DNA from: Tanytarsus gracilentus
Lineage: Eukaryota; Arthropoda; Insecta; Diptera; Chironomidae
DNA length: 64,000 nt
NCBI GenBank assembly: GCA_038502055.1
Contig: JAXRKN010000044.1
Coordinates: 4,126,001 to 4,190,000, forward strand
Direction: 5' to 3'
The first letter of the stretch is position 1; each line of letters starts with the position of its first letter. The notes below the pieces were generated by a model. It saw only the letters and a list, made by a program, of their open reading frames with translations, did no database searches and was not told the DNA's origin. The translations under genes and the position numbers were made by a program. Shown in pieces: positions 1-13,100 of the stretch.

Positions 1-1119
1 CAAAATATCTTTTTTCAATCATCATTCGGCACCGACTGAGACTCACTGAAATTATTTAATCTGCATCGCTCCATGATATCTGAGCTTATAGAAAATCTGC
101 ATGTTATTCAATCAAGGGATTGAAACTTTGAATTTAAATTTTTCAAAGAGAAAATTTTCTTTTTCATCCTTCTCTCGACTCCTTTTAATGATATTATGAG
201 CATTCGTGCAGATCCGTGATCTTTGAAACGTTTTTAAAGAGGATTTTGAGTAATTTTATTTTCATCGTTTCTCCATCTATGAGCTTTCATAGTGAGCGAG
301 CACATGATGAACATCAAAGAGAGCGCTTGACGATTGCGACGCTAAAAGCATCGTCGATTGCGGGGAAAGTGTTGTTGATTGATACTTTGAATGTATGTTA
401 ATCAACTTTTCGCCTTTTTTGATGAACGATATTTATTGATTGGATCGTAAAAGTCTTTTTAAAATATTCTCGACTCGACACTTTGCTGAAGGCGAAATCA
501 TGCGATAAATTTGATTAAGGAAATTTTAATGAAATAAGTTTCCGAAGAGTTTCAGCGACGGAGAAAATATTTTAATTGAAAAGTTGATTTCACCTTTAAG
601 TAAAAAAAAGCTCTCGCAGAAGTTAAGTGGAAATAAATTTTGTGACACTCCTTTTTATTTGTTGCGTATTGTCCTCAAAAACCACTTTAGTACTGCTGTT
701 CTGTCTCAATGGATCATATATTTCTGACAGTATAAATTTTTATAGCTATAAATTATGTTCTTGCCTCTCCTGCAACTTTTTTTTTTCGCTCGTGTTTTTG
801 TTGTCCTTACGGCACTCGAAGGAACTCCTTGCGTTTAAGTTTTAACGGCACTTTTATAAGTCACTTCAGCTCATTCTCTTGCTTATTGCCGTTTTGGCAC
901 CAGCAGAACTTTATGACTCTGGCTTTTTTCAGTTTTTATAGCGATTAACAATCGACTGATACTTTTTTTGACCTCACAACAAATTAATAGACTCGACGAT
1001 GTATCATGTTGTGGTGATTTTTTAATGGCTTTAGCTTTAAGAAAAAATTCTGCTGGTTTTAAACTTTTTTCTGATGTTTTAAAATTATTAAAAATTTAAT
1101 TTTTAATTTTTGAGATTTT

Positions 1120-1169
1120 AAAATTAATTTTTGGAATTTTAAGATTTCAAAATTAATTTTTGGAATTTT
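1120..1169. repeat. 29-bp direct repeat, two copies
   Basis: The 21-base string made of AAAATTAATTTT followed by TGGAATTTT occurs at 1120-1140 and again at 1149-1169, a period of 29 bases, inside a longer A/T-rich degenerate stretch (about 1080-1180). It is a low-complexity tandem duplication with no visible function. Confidence 0.6.
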
Positions 1170-2684
1170 TATTTTTTTTGCCTAATTTAAGAACATTTTT
1201 TAAACTCAATGTGTAAATTTATTTAATTTAAATTTTTAAACCTGAAAATTAATTTTAAATTTTTTTCGTCCCAATTCAATTTTCATATTTAAATTTTAAA
1301 CCTTCACAATTGAAAAAATCTTTATAACAAAAATCCTAAAAATAGTCTCGCATGAGAATTCACGTCTCTTATCATTAGAATCAGCATAGGCGGCATGTAA
1401 AAATACCCAAAAAATTCTAATCTCACTCAACATAGAATTATTGATTTTTCTCCGCTTTTACCCACATTTTCCGACAATTTTCGAAAATTTCTTTCAATGT
1501 GTTTGTGTCGCACACATTTTCACATCGTCAAAAAAGAGAGAAAAGTCCTTATGGAAAATTTTTATCCCATGTCAGTAGCAGAAAATGCTTCGAGGAGAGA
1601 ATGTCACTTGAAATTTCCGCTCTCAGTTTTAGCTCGTAACTTGAACTCGACATTAAATGATAAACATGATATTAACGGTTGCTGTCATCGTGTTGTTTTC
1701 TTCAACTCAGTAATGATTACATCATACTTATGGAACAATTAATTTTCAATTTTGAGCATCTAAATTGGTAAAATTCCATGATTGGATGGGTTTGAACAAT
1801 TGCGAATATTTCGGTTATATTGAAGCCTTTTTCGGTTGCCACAAAATAGTATAAAGTCATCATTAAAAATAATCCCGTTTCCCTTTTTAAAGGAGAGGGA
1901 AAAATATTGAAATTTCATGGAAAATATTTTCAAGTCACAGTTATTATTTAAAAAATCTTAAAGGTTATATTTAATTAAAAAATTAACTTTCCCAACATCA
2001 AAAGAATTAAATTTTCATGGGTTGAAATTTCTTTCGAACAATTACAAACTTTTTACTTTTTGACTGTCAGCAATTTAATCAAGAAATTTGTAACAAAATC
2101 GTTCAATAAACTTCGAAAGCATTTTGTCTTTTGAGTGTGTGTGCACAAACCGACATATAATCTCATTATGTTTTGAGTCTAGGAATTTGTAGGTATCATT
2201 ATTGGGTGCTTTGTTGAGTGCATAAATAGAAAAGAGCATTAAAAAAAGCTTCTTATTATTTATTTTTTGAAAATTTCGTAAAGAAAATTCACTCACGTTT
2301 TTTTTTGTTAATTTTCATGAGCATAAAATTTATTTTGTATTTTCTTAAAAATCTCGAAACTTGCCGATACGAAAAAAATTCCCCGAATTTATTTTTTCTC
2401 TCATTGTTTATCGGAAAAACTCTATATCAAATTCGAACACTGCTTTTTACGTTTGAGTTGGGTTAAAGATTTCCTTTTTTCCGATTGAATGCTTTTAAAT
2501 TGGCTTATAGCTAAAAAAAGATAATTCCTTTTGCGCTTCAGAAATCACTGAATTGCTAATCATCATTTAAAATCATTTTATGTTTTGAATTCAATTTCAT
2601 TTGAGGATCCTTAAAAGATCTTTTTTAAATGAATTATTCAATGCTTTTTTTTTTCATTTTAATGGGTGTGTTTTAAAAAATCCC

Positions 2685-2889
2685 AGGGATGAGATACTGA
2701 AGGATGAATCTGTTGAAGAAATATAATGAAAAGCTTTAAAATATTGACTTCAAGTTTGATCAGGTAAAGGTCTTGAAAATCCTACATCAATTTGTTGGAA
2801 GTGCTTTTGGCAAAATTTTAAGATTGAATTTTTGAAAAATTTTAAGCCCTTGAATTAATTTTTCAATCAAATCAAAGTGTTCATCCCCT
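2685..2889. repeat. Possible degenerate inverted-repeat (MITE-like) element
   Basis: AGGGATGAGATACT at 2685-2698 faces AGTGTTCATCCCCT at 2876-2889. The reverse complement of the latter, AGGGGATGAACACT, aligns with the former if one indel is allowed on each side. The roughly 200 bases between them are AT-rich and noncoding. The ends resemble those of the clearer elements at 6049-6169, 17856-17964 and 45103-45298. The match is imperfect, so this is the weakest member of the group. Confidence 0.3.
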
Positions 2890-5800
2890 CAATTTAAAAA
2901 CGAATCAGCCCCATGTCAAAAATTTATTTAACAAAATGTTTTTACAATGAACATAAATTTGAATTTTAATGTCTTTATAATATTTTCAAATCCACATAAA
3001 ATTCGCATTTCCCACATGCTTTTTAAATCACTTAATTGCATCATCATTAAAGGTTCACCAAAGCCGACAGAAATTAACATAATTTTTTATATTCAACATT
3101 TAACGCGATAATAAAAAAATAATCTAAAAAATATTTTTTACTTATCGTTTACTGCTTCGAAAGTGCCATTTATGGCACCATCAGTGATGCTCATTACGAG
3201 TAAGAACAACAGATTCAAGTTTTTTCCGCGGGGAGTGCTTAAGAATTTTTCCTTAGGAAACTTTTTTCATTCTCAAATTATCAAAGTTATAAAGTTTAAA
3301 TCAACCTTGTACAACATCAAATTGACTGATGTTAAACAAAACCTTCAAAGCGTATTTTTTTCTCTGTAGGGGCGCATAAAATTTCGGGGTATTTTCTTCG
3401 TTTCGAAGAATGCGCAAAATATGTTGACAAAATCGTGCCGCACAGAAGTTCTTACTTCATCCCCTAAAATATTACTCAAATGGACATAAAATTATCACAT
3501 TTTGTCCGTTCCAACCGAATTAAGTGATGAACGTATCGGAATGACTGAACCTTATGCCACCCCTGATTCGGATCCAAGCTTATGCTTTTGCCAAAGAAGA
3601 AGAGTTATGGGCAGTTGTGGAGTGGCACAGATGTTAGATCGCTCAATTACACACTCGCACACATATTTCGGACGTCTCGCTGAAAAATATCATGTTTCAT
3701 TTAACATGAAGCGTACGAGAATTCAAAATTTATATTTTATAATGCTCAAAAAAGGTCTCAATTGGAATGCTGACACAAGCAGATTGATGTTTTTCTTTAA
3801 GAAATATTAATAATTTCAAAATGTTTTTTTTGTGTGCGAGTTTAATTTTTTAGCACATAAATTTTAAATTTTTGAATTGTAACTGTTTGAAATATTTTTT
3901 TTAAAAATTAAAATTTAATAAAAAGAGGAAAAGTTTTATTCCAACAAATTCAATTTAAATTCTGATGTAAAATTTTGCGGTCCGATAGACTTGTTCGAGT
4001 CACTCATACACACAGTAGTTTTGCCATTGAAAATCCACCATGTTCCATTTCGAGCGCCTAAACACATGCAAAATGAAGTCTATGGAGATATTTTTCATAT
4101 TTTCCTCTTTCCGCTTCCGAAAGCTTAGAAATTCAGATCATTTTTCATTTTCCACTCGTATTCGGGCAGAGAGGAGCAAAAAAAAGAAGGAATAAGCTCT
4201 CCATGAAAATGGTGATATAAGAAAAAAAGTTGTTAGAGAAATAATTTTCATGAAATTTACTTTTTCGAGAAGCAGCCCGCAATTTTTTTTCCTCCTAGTA
4301 TTTATAGTTCACTCGGGTGAAACATATTTTTTAATATACTTGCGGCAATCTACAAGAAATATTTTATGCACTTGAATTGAACTCTTTTTACTAAATACCT
4401 CAAAGGAAGTATTTGCATTTCAAATGTAGTTATGACGTTCATAAAAAATTCATTTTAAATATGAAAAAGGAAGTTATGTGTTGACAACATAACTTTGACC
4501 GCAATAATGTAGAGCCGGAAAGTCTTGTGCATTGTAATATGAAATATGTAATTTTTATTGAAATAAAATATGATGATGTATGCGAAGTCATGGCTGCAAA
4601 TATTCTCAACTTATGGCACATTCAGAAAAAAAATAATTTTCCTCCCTTGAACTATCAAGTAGACAACAAGATTTCCATTGAATCAATGTAAAGATACGAT
4701 GGCATTTATTTCTTATTTGAAATGTGGGCGGCATTTCAATTTCAACACAACAATCGATAGTTTCAACTTAATTTGAACGCAAAAGTACTAAATTGACTCT
4801 GAAGTTTTGCCATGGTTTAAAAGGTTTACCGATTTTCCATTCTTTTGATAAAATGAAGCATTAAAACCAAAGTTGTACAATATTTATCAGAGTGCATTCA
4901 CAGAATATATTTCGCTTCATTCGAACGGCTTAACATTTTCTGTTTCTGAGTTTTATTTAATATTCTGATCACGCACCCGAGAAACATACCTCCCACGGGA
5001 TGTCCTCCGTAAATTTGTGTGTCTAAAAATCTCTATAACATGTGTGAGAACACGATTACTCTAAATTCAACGAGAAGATGGGCAATTATAAAATGTTCAT
5101 GCGAAAATTATGACTTTTTCAGAGAAAATTTTCGAGAGATTTGAATTTTATTATTTTTGAATATAAATTTAAAATTTGATTGATTGATAGACTTCTAACA
5201 ATCAGGTAGCAACCTCTGAAATGTAATAAAATCATCTTCACAAAAAAACTTCATTTTCACACTCTTCAAAAAATGATCATCAAGATTGAACAAAGATTTT
5301 CTGCTCATGATGTGGGAATGAAAAATTCAAAAATCCGAATAATTTATAATGAGAACAATCATTCACAATAGTCTATTTCTCTATCCTGTCGAGGATATAA
5401 ATAGCTGTCGACGTTAATTGAAGCAAAAGAAGGAAATTTAATGATATAATTTTGTGAGTCATCTCAAGTTTTCTTTCTCATGAATTTCAAATTGTTTGAT
5501 TATTGCGCTCGAATGCTGGCAATAAAATTTTCTCTCTCTTTGCTGCTTTTTTCATCTCTGCTCCATCAGCTCTGCTCTTTGGGAACTTGAGTTGAAGAAT
5601 CTTTCTCAGAACGGGAAAAAGTGGAGTGAACTCTTGAATCTCTTACTGCCATAACCATGATCTTTTTCATTTTGCTTCTTCGTTATTCCGCTCAATAAAG
5701 AGCCAAAAAAGGAGGGAAAATATTCAAAAGTTTCCATTTAAATTTAATTTATTTTTAATGCCTTTTATTGCTTTTAGTGTTATTTGTTTAAAGCTCTTAC

Positions 5801-6048
5801 TTGCCAATGTGAAAAGTTTTTTCGGGGGTGTTCATGAGATTCATTTGATGCCGGCATTGCAAGAAATTGGAAATGAAATGGGATGGAATTCTATTCAATC
5901 GCATCTTGCATAACGGAAAACTCTCTTTCTGCCACAAATCCTTTTATTCGAGCACAATGATATCAGAAAGAAGAACTTTACTTATGTGTTATGCGTGCGG
6001 TTATTGTGAATGCAATATGAAAGTTTTTTAATATTAATATTTTTTTTC

Positions 6049-6169
6049 AGGGGGTGAAACTATATACATTTATTGAAGCAAAAATTCTTTTTAAGGCCTA
6101 AAAAATATTTTTTGATTAATTTTTGAACCTGAAAAATCGACATGTTTTACGATCGAGTGTCACACCCTT
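6049..6169. repeat. Short inverted-repeat element with G-rich ends (MITE-like)
   Basis: AGGGGGTGAAACT at 6049-6061 is opposed by AGTGTCACACCCTT at 6156-6169, whose reverse complement is AAGGGTGTGACACT. The GGGTG...A.ACT core is shared and the interior is about 95 bases of AT-rich noncoding DNA. Same architecture as the elements at 17856-17964 and 45103-45298. No target-site duplication was identified. Confidence 0.4.
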
Positions 6170-7144
6170 GAATAAATTTTTGTTTCCTTATTTTTGGATT
6201 CAAATAACATTTTATGAACTTTTTGAACATCCTAAGAGCTTTACGAATATTTTCCATTTTCTTTCAACAATTTTATCGTCATGTTAACTCGAACAATGTA
6301 CAGAGCATTAATGTCCACTGAACCTTCTATTATTGCAATTTTTAATACACGAATAATTAACATTACTGAATAAAAAGCACATAACTTTTTTCAAACTAAT
6401 TAAAAAATATTTATTATCACTTTTTTTCTCATTTACGGCGAGCCAAAAAAACTCATTACGTCTTCATCACATGTGCTACTCCCCATGCAAACTCCTCGCG
6501 TATATGGTGCGATATAAATAATAGCACGATGTTACATGGGAAAAATTTCAGCATCAGTACATGTTCTACTCAGAAAAATGTTGTGCATTTAAAATAATGA
6601 CTTGGCGCTACATGCAGATCGAGTTAATTAAATTACTATAATTTATGGAAACGAAAGCGCTCATCTTCGCAAGTTCTAACAGCAGCGCTTAAATTGCCAT
6701 TATGATCATGCATGATTTTGCTCCAGCGAGCAAGTTGAAGAAAGTTTTTATATTAATATCTCGGTGGAAGCTCATGCTTTCAAAAACGATGATTATTATG
6801 TTGATGACGGTGGTAGTTGGGGTGTAAATACAGAAAAAGATCTAAACCCCTCTTTAAAATAAATTATTAAATAGCAACTTTAAAATATTAAAAATGACTT
6901 TCATAAATTGTTGAAAGTAATCTGAAAAAGAGATGAGAAAAAATGTGTACATTAAATGTGAAAAGTTACATACATATATAATATGCATACGTAATTCATA
7001 ATGAAAGTGTTTTAAATTGCCTTCATCTCACATTGAAAGCTTTTTATGATGCCGAGAGAGAGAGAAAAACTCTTTTATGTATCGCCCTCACTGTGTGTAC
7101 ATGAATAAATAGGTAGGGCCACCCCACAGTGCTCGGAGAATGTA

Positions 7145-7180
7145 TATAAATCTGTCGATTTCGACTAGAGTCTTCAATCA
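7145..7180 (+). promoter_or_regulatory. Orphan TATA box plus initiator-like site
   Basis: TATAAA lies at 7145-7150 within TATATAAAT. A pyrimidine-rich initiator-like TTCAATC lies at 7174-7180, with its A at 7176, exactly 31 bases after the TATA T; this is the canonical insect spacing. Downstream there is a 34-codon ATG frame (7323-7424) and a good donor-like GTAAGT at 7655-7660, but no protein I recognise. It may start a noncoding or unrecognised first exon, or be chance in AT-rich DNA. Confidence 0.25.
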
Positions 7181-10100
7181 CGCTGAGATAAATAGCTTCA
7201 CATATTTTTTTTTATGTGAAAGGCTTACCCTAAGAAACTTCTCTTTTTATGCGAGCTTTCGACCAATTTTTCTGCACTTGAAATTTATTTGACAACCCTC
7301 ACTACATGGAGCGCCTTAAATTATGAAATTCCGCTGGATATTTACTGCCCTCGCATCGACTCCCTTTAACTTGATTCATTTTCATCAATTTTTTTACATC
7401 ATAGATTTTGCCCTTAAGCCATAACTGTCCTATTCAGCATTGGAAAATGTTAAAAAAGTGTCGATACATTGACTATGAAAATGACAACCATCAATCACTC
7501 CTAGTTACTAATGATACACGAGAAACTTTGTGTTACAAAAAAAAATATCAACGAACATTATTTCGCTCTCCTTTTTTTCTATTGTGTGATTTTGTGACAC
7601 AAAAAGCACAAATTACGTATGTAACGCTAGATGTGTTCCGAATGATTTTTTATGGTAAGTCAAATACATTTTATTGATAGCCTATTTGCTTTTCTGTATA
7701 ATTAAATTAAATAATTAAAGAGGGAATGAAGTTGAAAAAAATTAATTTAAAGCTTGCATAAAAGAATTTATTATGAAAATTCAATTTACTCTTTTAAAAA
7801 TTTTATTAAAATCAAAAAATTATAAATTTTTGAATTTAACTGTAAAATTTTGAAAATGTAAAAACCGTTACAGAAATTTAAAAAAAAATACTTTCAACTG
7901 CCAGAGTGACCTCCCCCTTTTGCATGCATACAAAATTTTTTTTTGCAGTAACCTTCGAGGCATGAAACAGAGGTAAAAAGTACAGTTAATTGTATTACAT
8001 TAAGTGATTAATTGTTTATCATTTATTTGATTGCGATAAATTTCATCCATTAATTGTATTAATGTACTGCAAAAGTTTTCTTTCTTCTGTTGCGAACATC
8101 TCTACTATTTCCGCTTTTTTTATGATAGCACGTGAACGTTTGAGAACTCGAGGCATACTTAGAGTGTAAGACGGGGATCATAAATTTCTTTACTCATGGC
8201 CAATAAAAGGGAAAATTGTACTGAGCTGTAAAAGATCATTCTTTTGTTCATATTCAAACAAACAAGGCAGTGGCAACAAATTTGCCAAAATAAGTCCCTG
8301 TGTGAAAGTAAAAACAACTTTTTCTTGCATCGTTTCAGGGGGAAAAGGTTCAATATATTCTGCTTTCTGATGGACCTTTAATAAAATGCTTTAACAAAGA
8401 AGAAAGTGCTTGAAAAAAACGCTTTCACAATGGTGAGAGTACTTTTAATAATTTCTTCCTGCACACAGCTGAGTCAAACACGAGAGCTTTTAAATTGCGA
8501 CAATATAAAAATGATTTAATTTAAAATTGCAAAGAGAAGAAAATTAATTTTTCAAAGCCTGAGATTGAAATTCAAATTTTTTCGTGTCCTTCTCCCTTTC
8601 CACTCTCAAACATTGATGCATTAAAATTCTTCTTCCTTTTAAACTTCCGCTTGCGAATAATGGCGACATGAATTGTGACATTTGAATGAAAAATGTGTAA
8701 AGTTCATCTTCTAAATGTGTATCATTATCGTTGCCAACAAATATTTAAAACCGGGAAGAGATGAAACTTTTTTTCTTGCTCGCTTATAAATTTAATTTAA
8801 TTTCTTTAGATGAGCGAATTCATTTATCTTGTTAAACTTCAGATATATTCCTATAATTTTCACTGCTAAGTTGCTCTTCCTGAAATGTGTGAGAAAATTT
8901 TAATTGTCCTTTTCTTTCGAAAGTTCAGATCATGATAAACTTTGTGGAAAAGTCATTACGAGAGTTGGCGAAGTTTCGAGAATAGAATCTGCTTCATGCA
9001 TAAACGTAAAGTCATTATAGAGTGTTAAAAATGTTAAAGACACATGGAGTTGTGCAACATGCTATGTAGTCCGTCATGTAAAGTGGAGATGATGTTGGGA
9101 AGCTCACGTGAACTGTTGGAGGAGCTTGTGAGGAAGTGTCAAAAGTTTCAAGCTCCCTGTTGGCACGACAGTTGTAAAAACTTAAACAAAAATAAATTTG
9201 AAAATTGTTGAAATTATAAATTTATAAAAAAATTATTTTTTTAACATAGAAAAATTTAATTTTATTTTCAGTTTAGGTAAAAATATTACACTCATCATGA
9301 TGCATCAATGGTATTTTTTAAAATCATTCTAAAACCACTTTAAAGTTCACAAAATCTAACGATTAACTAAAAATGCCACAGTTTATTCTGACCATCCCGA
9401 CGGTAATCAACTTAATTAAAGAATATATTCATGTTATGTTGCTTGTGGTGTGCGACAATAAAAGTTATGAGAGCGAAAGATGACTGGGACGAAGCGAGAG
9501 CCATGCACGTTGTAAATAAATTCAATTAGTCCTTTCCAAGCCAGCACAATGGCAAAAAATGCAAATATTTAAATGCATGAAATTTTTATCGTACAGTGAG
9601 GCAGAAGGCATGATATAAAAGTTTATTTTATCATGTGTTAGCTCGCGCAAAAATAGAGTCGACCATGGATGTATATATGCAAATGGGGGAATCGCACACA
9701 TATGTACTTTGTCACGAAACTCGTGTAAAATGTGACTTTAGTACCAACAGCTTAATTAGAAGTCAAGAGAATCCTTTTTTCGCTGGAAGAATTATTAACA
9801 TCCCGGCGATTGTTGCAATTGCAAGGGACAATGTGAAACTTTTTTCGGAAATGCAAATTGCAGAAAATTTGAATAAATCTAAAAAAGCTTGAATTTTGAA
9901 TAAATTGTAGGAAAATTAAAATTTCAATTGTTCGGAAAATTAAATTTATTGATTTTATTCTTGGAATTGACGTTTGATATTGAATAGAATAAAATTCCTG
10001 GAACTAAATTTCATTTTGAGAAATAAAATTCCTAAATTTGAGTTTTGATTCATTTATTTCAAAAGATTTCTAGAAATTTAAATTTAACCAACATAAAATT

Positions 10101-13100
10101 CCTGGAATTAAATTTTGCATCTTGTGAAAATAAATTTCTCGGATTTAAACCTCAAAATTCATAGAAATAATTTTTGAGGTTTTTATATTTTTTTTTTGAG
10201 AAAATTTTAAATCTTCAAAATTTAATGCGAAAAAATAAGCTTTTCACCCCTTTTCAAATGAGAGGAAAAGGAAAACTTTTAAATTAGATTATCTGCCGAT
10301 GGACAATCGTAGTCGTATAAATTAGCGTCATTCCTCCCTTTTTTCCGGGGCTATTCAGCTGTTGTTGCAATTGCTGTTCCATTCAATTAATTTTTATTGA
10401 ATTGTAAAGATTGGAAAGGAGAGATAAATTTGTTGAAATTCCATTGCGATGGCAATATGTGTGAGAGAGAGAGTCGTGATAAACATTATGGACCGTAATT
10501 GCAATGCATTGCAATTTTTCCTCATGCACTAAAACATATGCGAGCTTCATTCGATTTTTCCCATTCGACACATCCACAACATTGTGAAGACAGAAGAGTG
10601 CAATTTTAATTTTAATATTCATGGATTCTCCTAAAGTTTCTAATCATAATTTTGAAGTACGTGCTTAGATGCATGAGAAGAGTTTTTTTAATGAGTGTTT
10701 GGCATCCTTCCGGGAGTTTCCTTCGTTGCATTTGAAGGTATTGCATTCATTAAATTTAAATTTTTATTTTGAACAAAAAAATGTAAAAACTTTTCATGTC
10801 GAATGACAAAAATATTCACCTCGTACATCATCGCACCTTTTTTGTCCGACAATTTATCTCAGCACAAAAAAAAGTTAGCTCCAAAAAAAAGATGAATATT
10901 TTGCGGTGAATGTGTGTTTGCAAACTTTTGTCATTAAGTCCAACAAATCTCCGCTCGGTGGGACACAGAAATCATAGAATAAGTGGTCAAATGGAGTAGA
11001 AAAAAAAACTTTCATTTTCTGATTAGATGTGAAATTATACAACTTTGCGTAATAAAAAGCTTTCACTCTCGAGGGAGGAAATAATATTCATAAAAAATTT
11101 ATGAATCGTCCTAGGTGTCCGTCGGTGGTGTAATTACATGAAATGTAATGTCATAATGTGGAGAGAGTCCTTAACGATAAAACTTGGGTGTCAGAACACT
11201 CGCAAAAATCGGAGCTTTATCTACTGTTAAATTACTATGAGCAATCTCGACTTGTCCCTGCTCTTTTTTAAAGGTTCCAGTAATTTATCTGCCAAAGTTT
11301 TCGTATTTAACCAAAGATAAAAATAGAAAATGAAAAATTACTATGTGACTTTTTGGATGAGACTTGCATAAAATTTTGGATAATGAAGTTGAAAGATTTT
11401 TAATCCAGAAACATTTTAAAATTCAACCCCGAATGTCCAACCTTTTCCAATTTAAAAGCCATCTCTGTCAAATCTTATCTCTGTCGATTTTTTTTTATCC
11501 TCAGCTATACGCAGACTCGTGATCTTTTTTAAATGAAAATTTTATCTCTTCATTACAGCACTGCAAAAATATGAAATGACGTCAATTTAAAACGGTAAAA
11601 ATTATGAAAACAAAAGAGGGATTCATGTCACGGTTCATTAGCTAATCATACTGAATTTTGAGCCGTATATATACGAATGTCATAAGCAGGGGAGATAAAA
11701 CTCGTTGAGATTGAAATTGCTCGATAGCAGTCCTCCTCTTCCTCACATACGCTCATGTATGATTGCTTTTATTTTCACTAAGTCGAGTGAAAAAGGTCGC
11801 TTGCAAAAACAATGGAAAAGAAGTGATATGAAAACGATAGGATCGAGTGATGCTGTTATTGGCTGATGGCAAGAGTGCGTGCCCTTATTCAAGTGTTGCG
11901 GTAAAAACTTCGAGTTGTACTGAGAGGCTTTTTAAGAGATGCCAATAAAATTAACAAACACTCATTAAAAATTTGAGATAATACTAGAAAGGTTTTTGAT
12001 GGCAAGCCGTCAATTTTATTTATTAAATATTTTTGGAGTAAAATTTTTAAAGTAAAGCAGAATTTGAAGAAGAAGAAAGAATTTTTTCAAAACGTTATAC
12101 ACAAACTAATATCAATGATTATATTTTTAAAAACGTATTTTTTTAGCATGAAAAAATTCTCTAGAAAAACTTTAATTACAAAATTAATTTTTAACCAACT
12201 CAAATTAGTCATTTAACCAACCTGCAACAAATTACAGACTTTACCCATTTCAAACCTAGAAGAGAAAAAAGTATGAAGGTAGAATTTACGAAGAAATCGA
12301 CGAAAAAAAATTAAACTCATTTTAAAAAGATACTTTCGAGTATTAGGGATAAAACTTTTCTCCTCAGCAAAGCGAATACACAACGTGACGTGCGGAACAA
12401 ATGAAAAGTTTTGATAAGGGTAGGTGAAGAAGTGGCTGATGAGAACTAGAGCAAACATTTAACATCATATTTCATGTAAAAGAAAAATTGTAGATGGAAA
12501 AATAAGAAAAGAAAATGCAATAAATATGTTCTGTCAGCTTGAACAAGAAAAGTAATTTTTCCTTTTTTAAGCTTGCCGACATCTCACAACTGGTTTTTTC
12601 CCTCTCTCATCAACACCCTCTTTGTCTGGATGCTCTTATGAGACTTTCCCCTCTCTCCTTATTGAATGCAGAAATAAATTTTAAAAGTGCAACCATATGT
12701 GCGAGCATGAAAATGTGTCAGGTTTTTTTAAGAAAAACTTTTATATGAAAATTGATTCGATTTTTTTGTGAGGAAAGTTTTAGAATTTATATTAAATTTT
12801 ATCACCTACATATTTTCTAAAAAATGTTGTTTTAGGGCAGTCCATTTGAGTGCCTTTACAAATAACATCCATCATGGGCTTATCATACATTTCAGTTTCG
12901 GAGAAGTCACCCACACAATGTCATAACATTCATTTAACTGCATAAAACATGAACATCCTAGATCCTCATAACATATTCACTGATATGATAAGATTTATAA
13001 AAGTGATTTATGAAATGACTTTCATAATTTTACTCTTGCGTCTCTCTATGCCATTGTGCTGTATCGTTTTGCCTCTCATGCTCTCTGGTAGTTCAAATTT

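Noticed and set aside
5396..5404. TATAAATAG-like TATA box
   Set aside because: No initiator at the proper distance and no coding sequence downstream.
7408..7677. 89-codon plus-strand frame
   Set aside because: It begins with TTG and shows no family features; only the TATA/initiator upstream makes the region worth noting.
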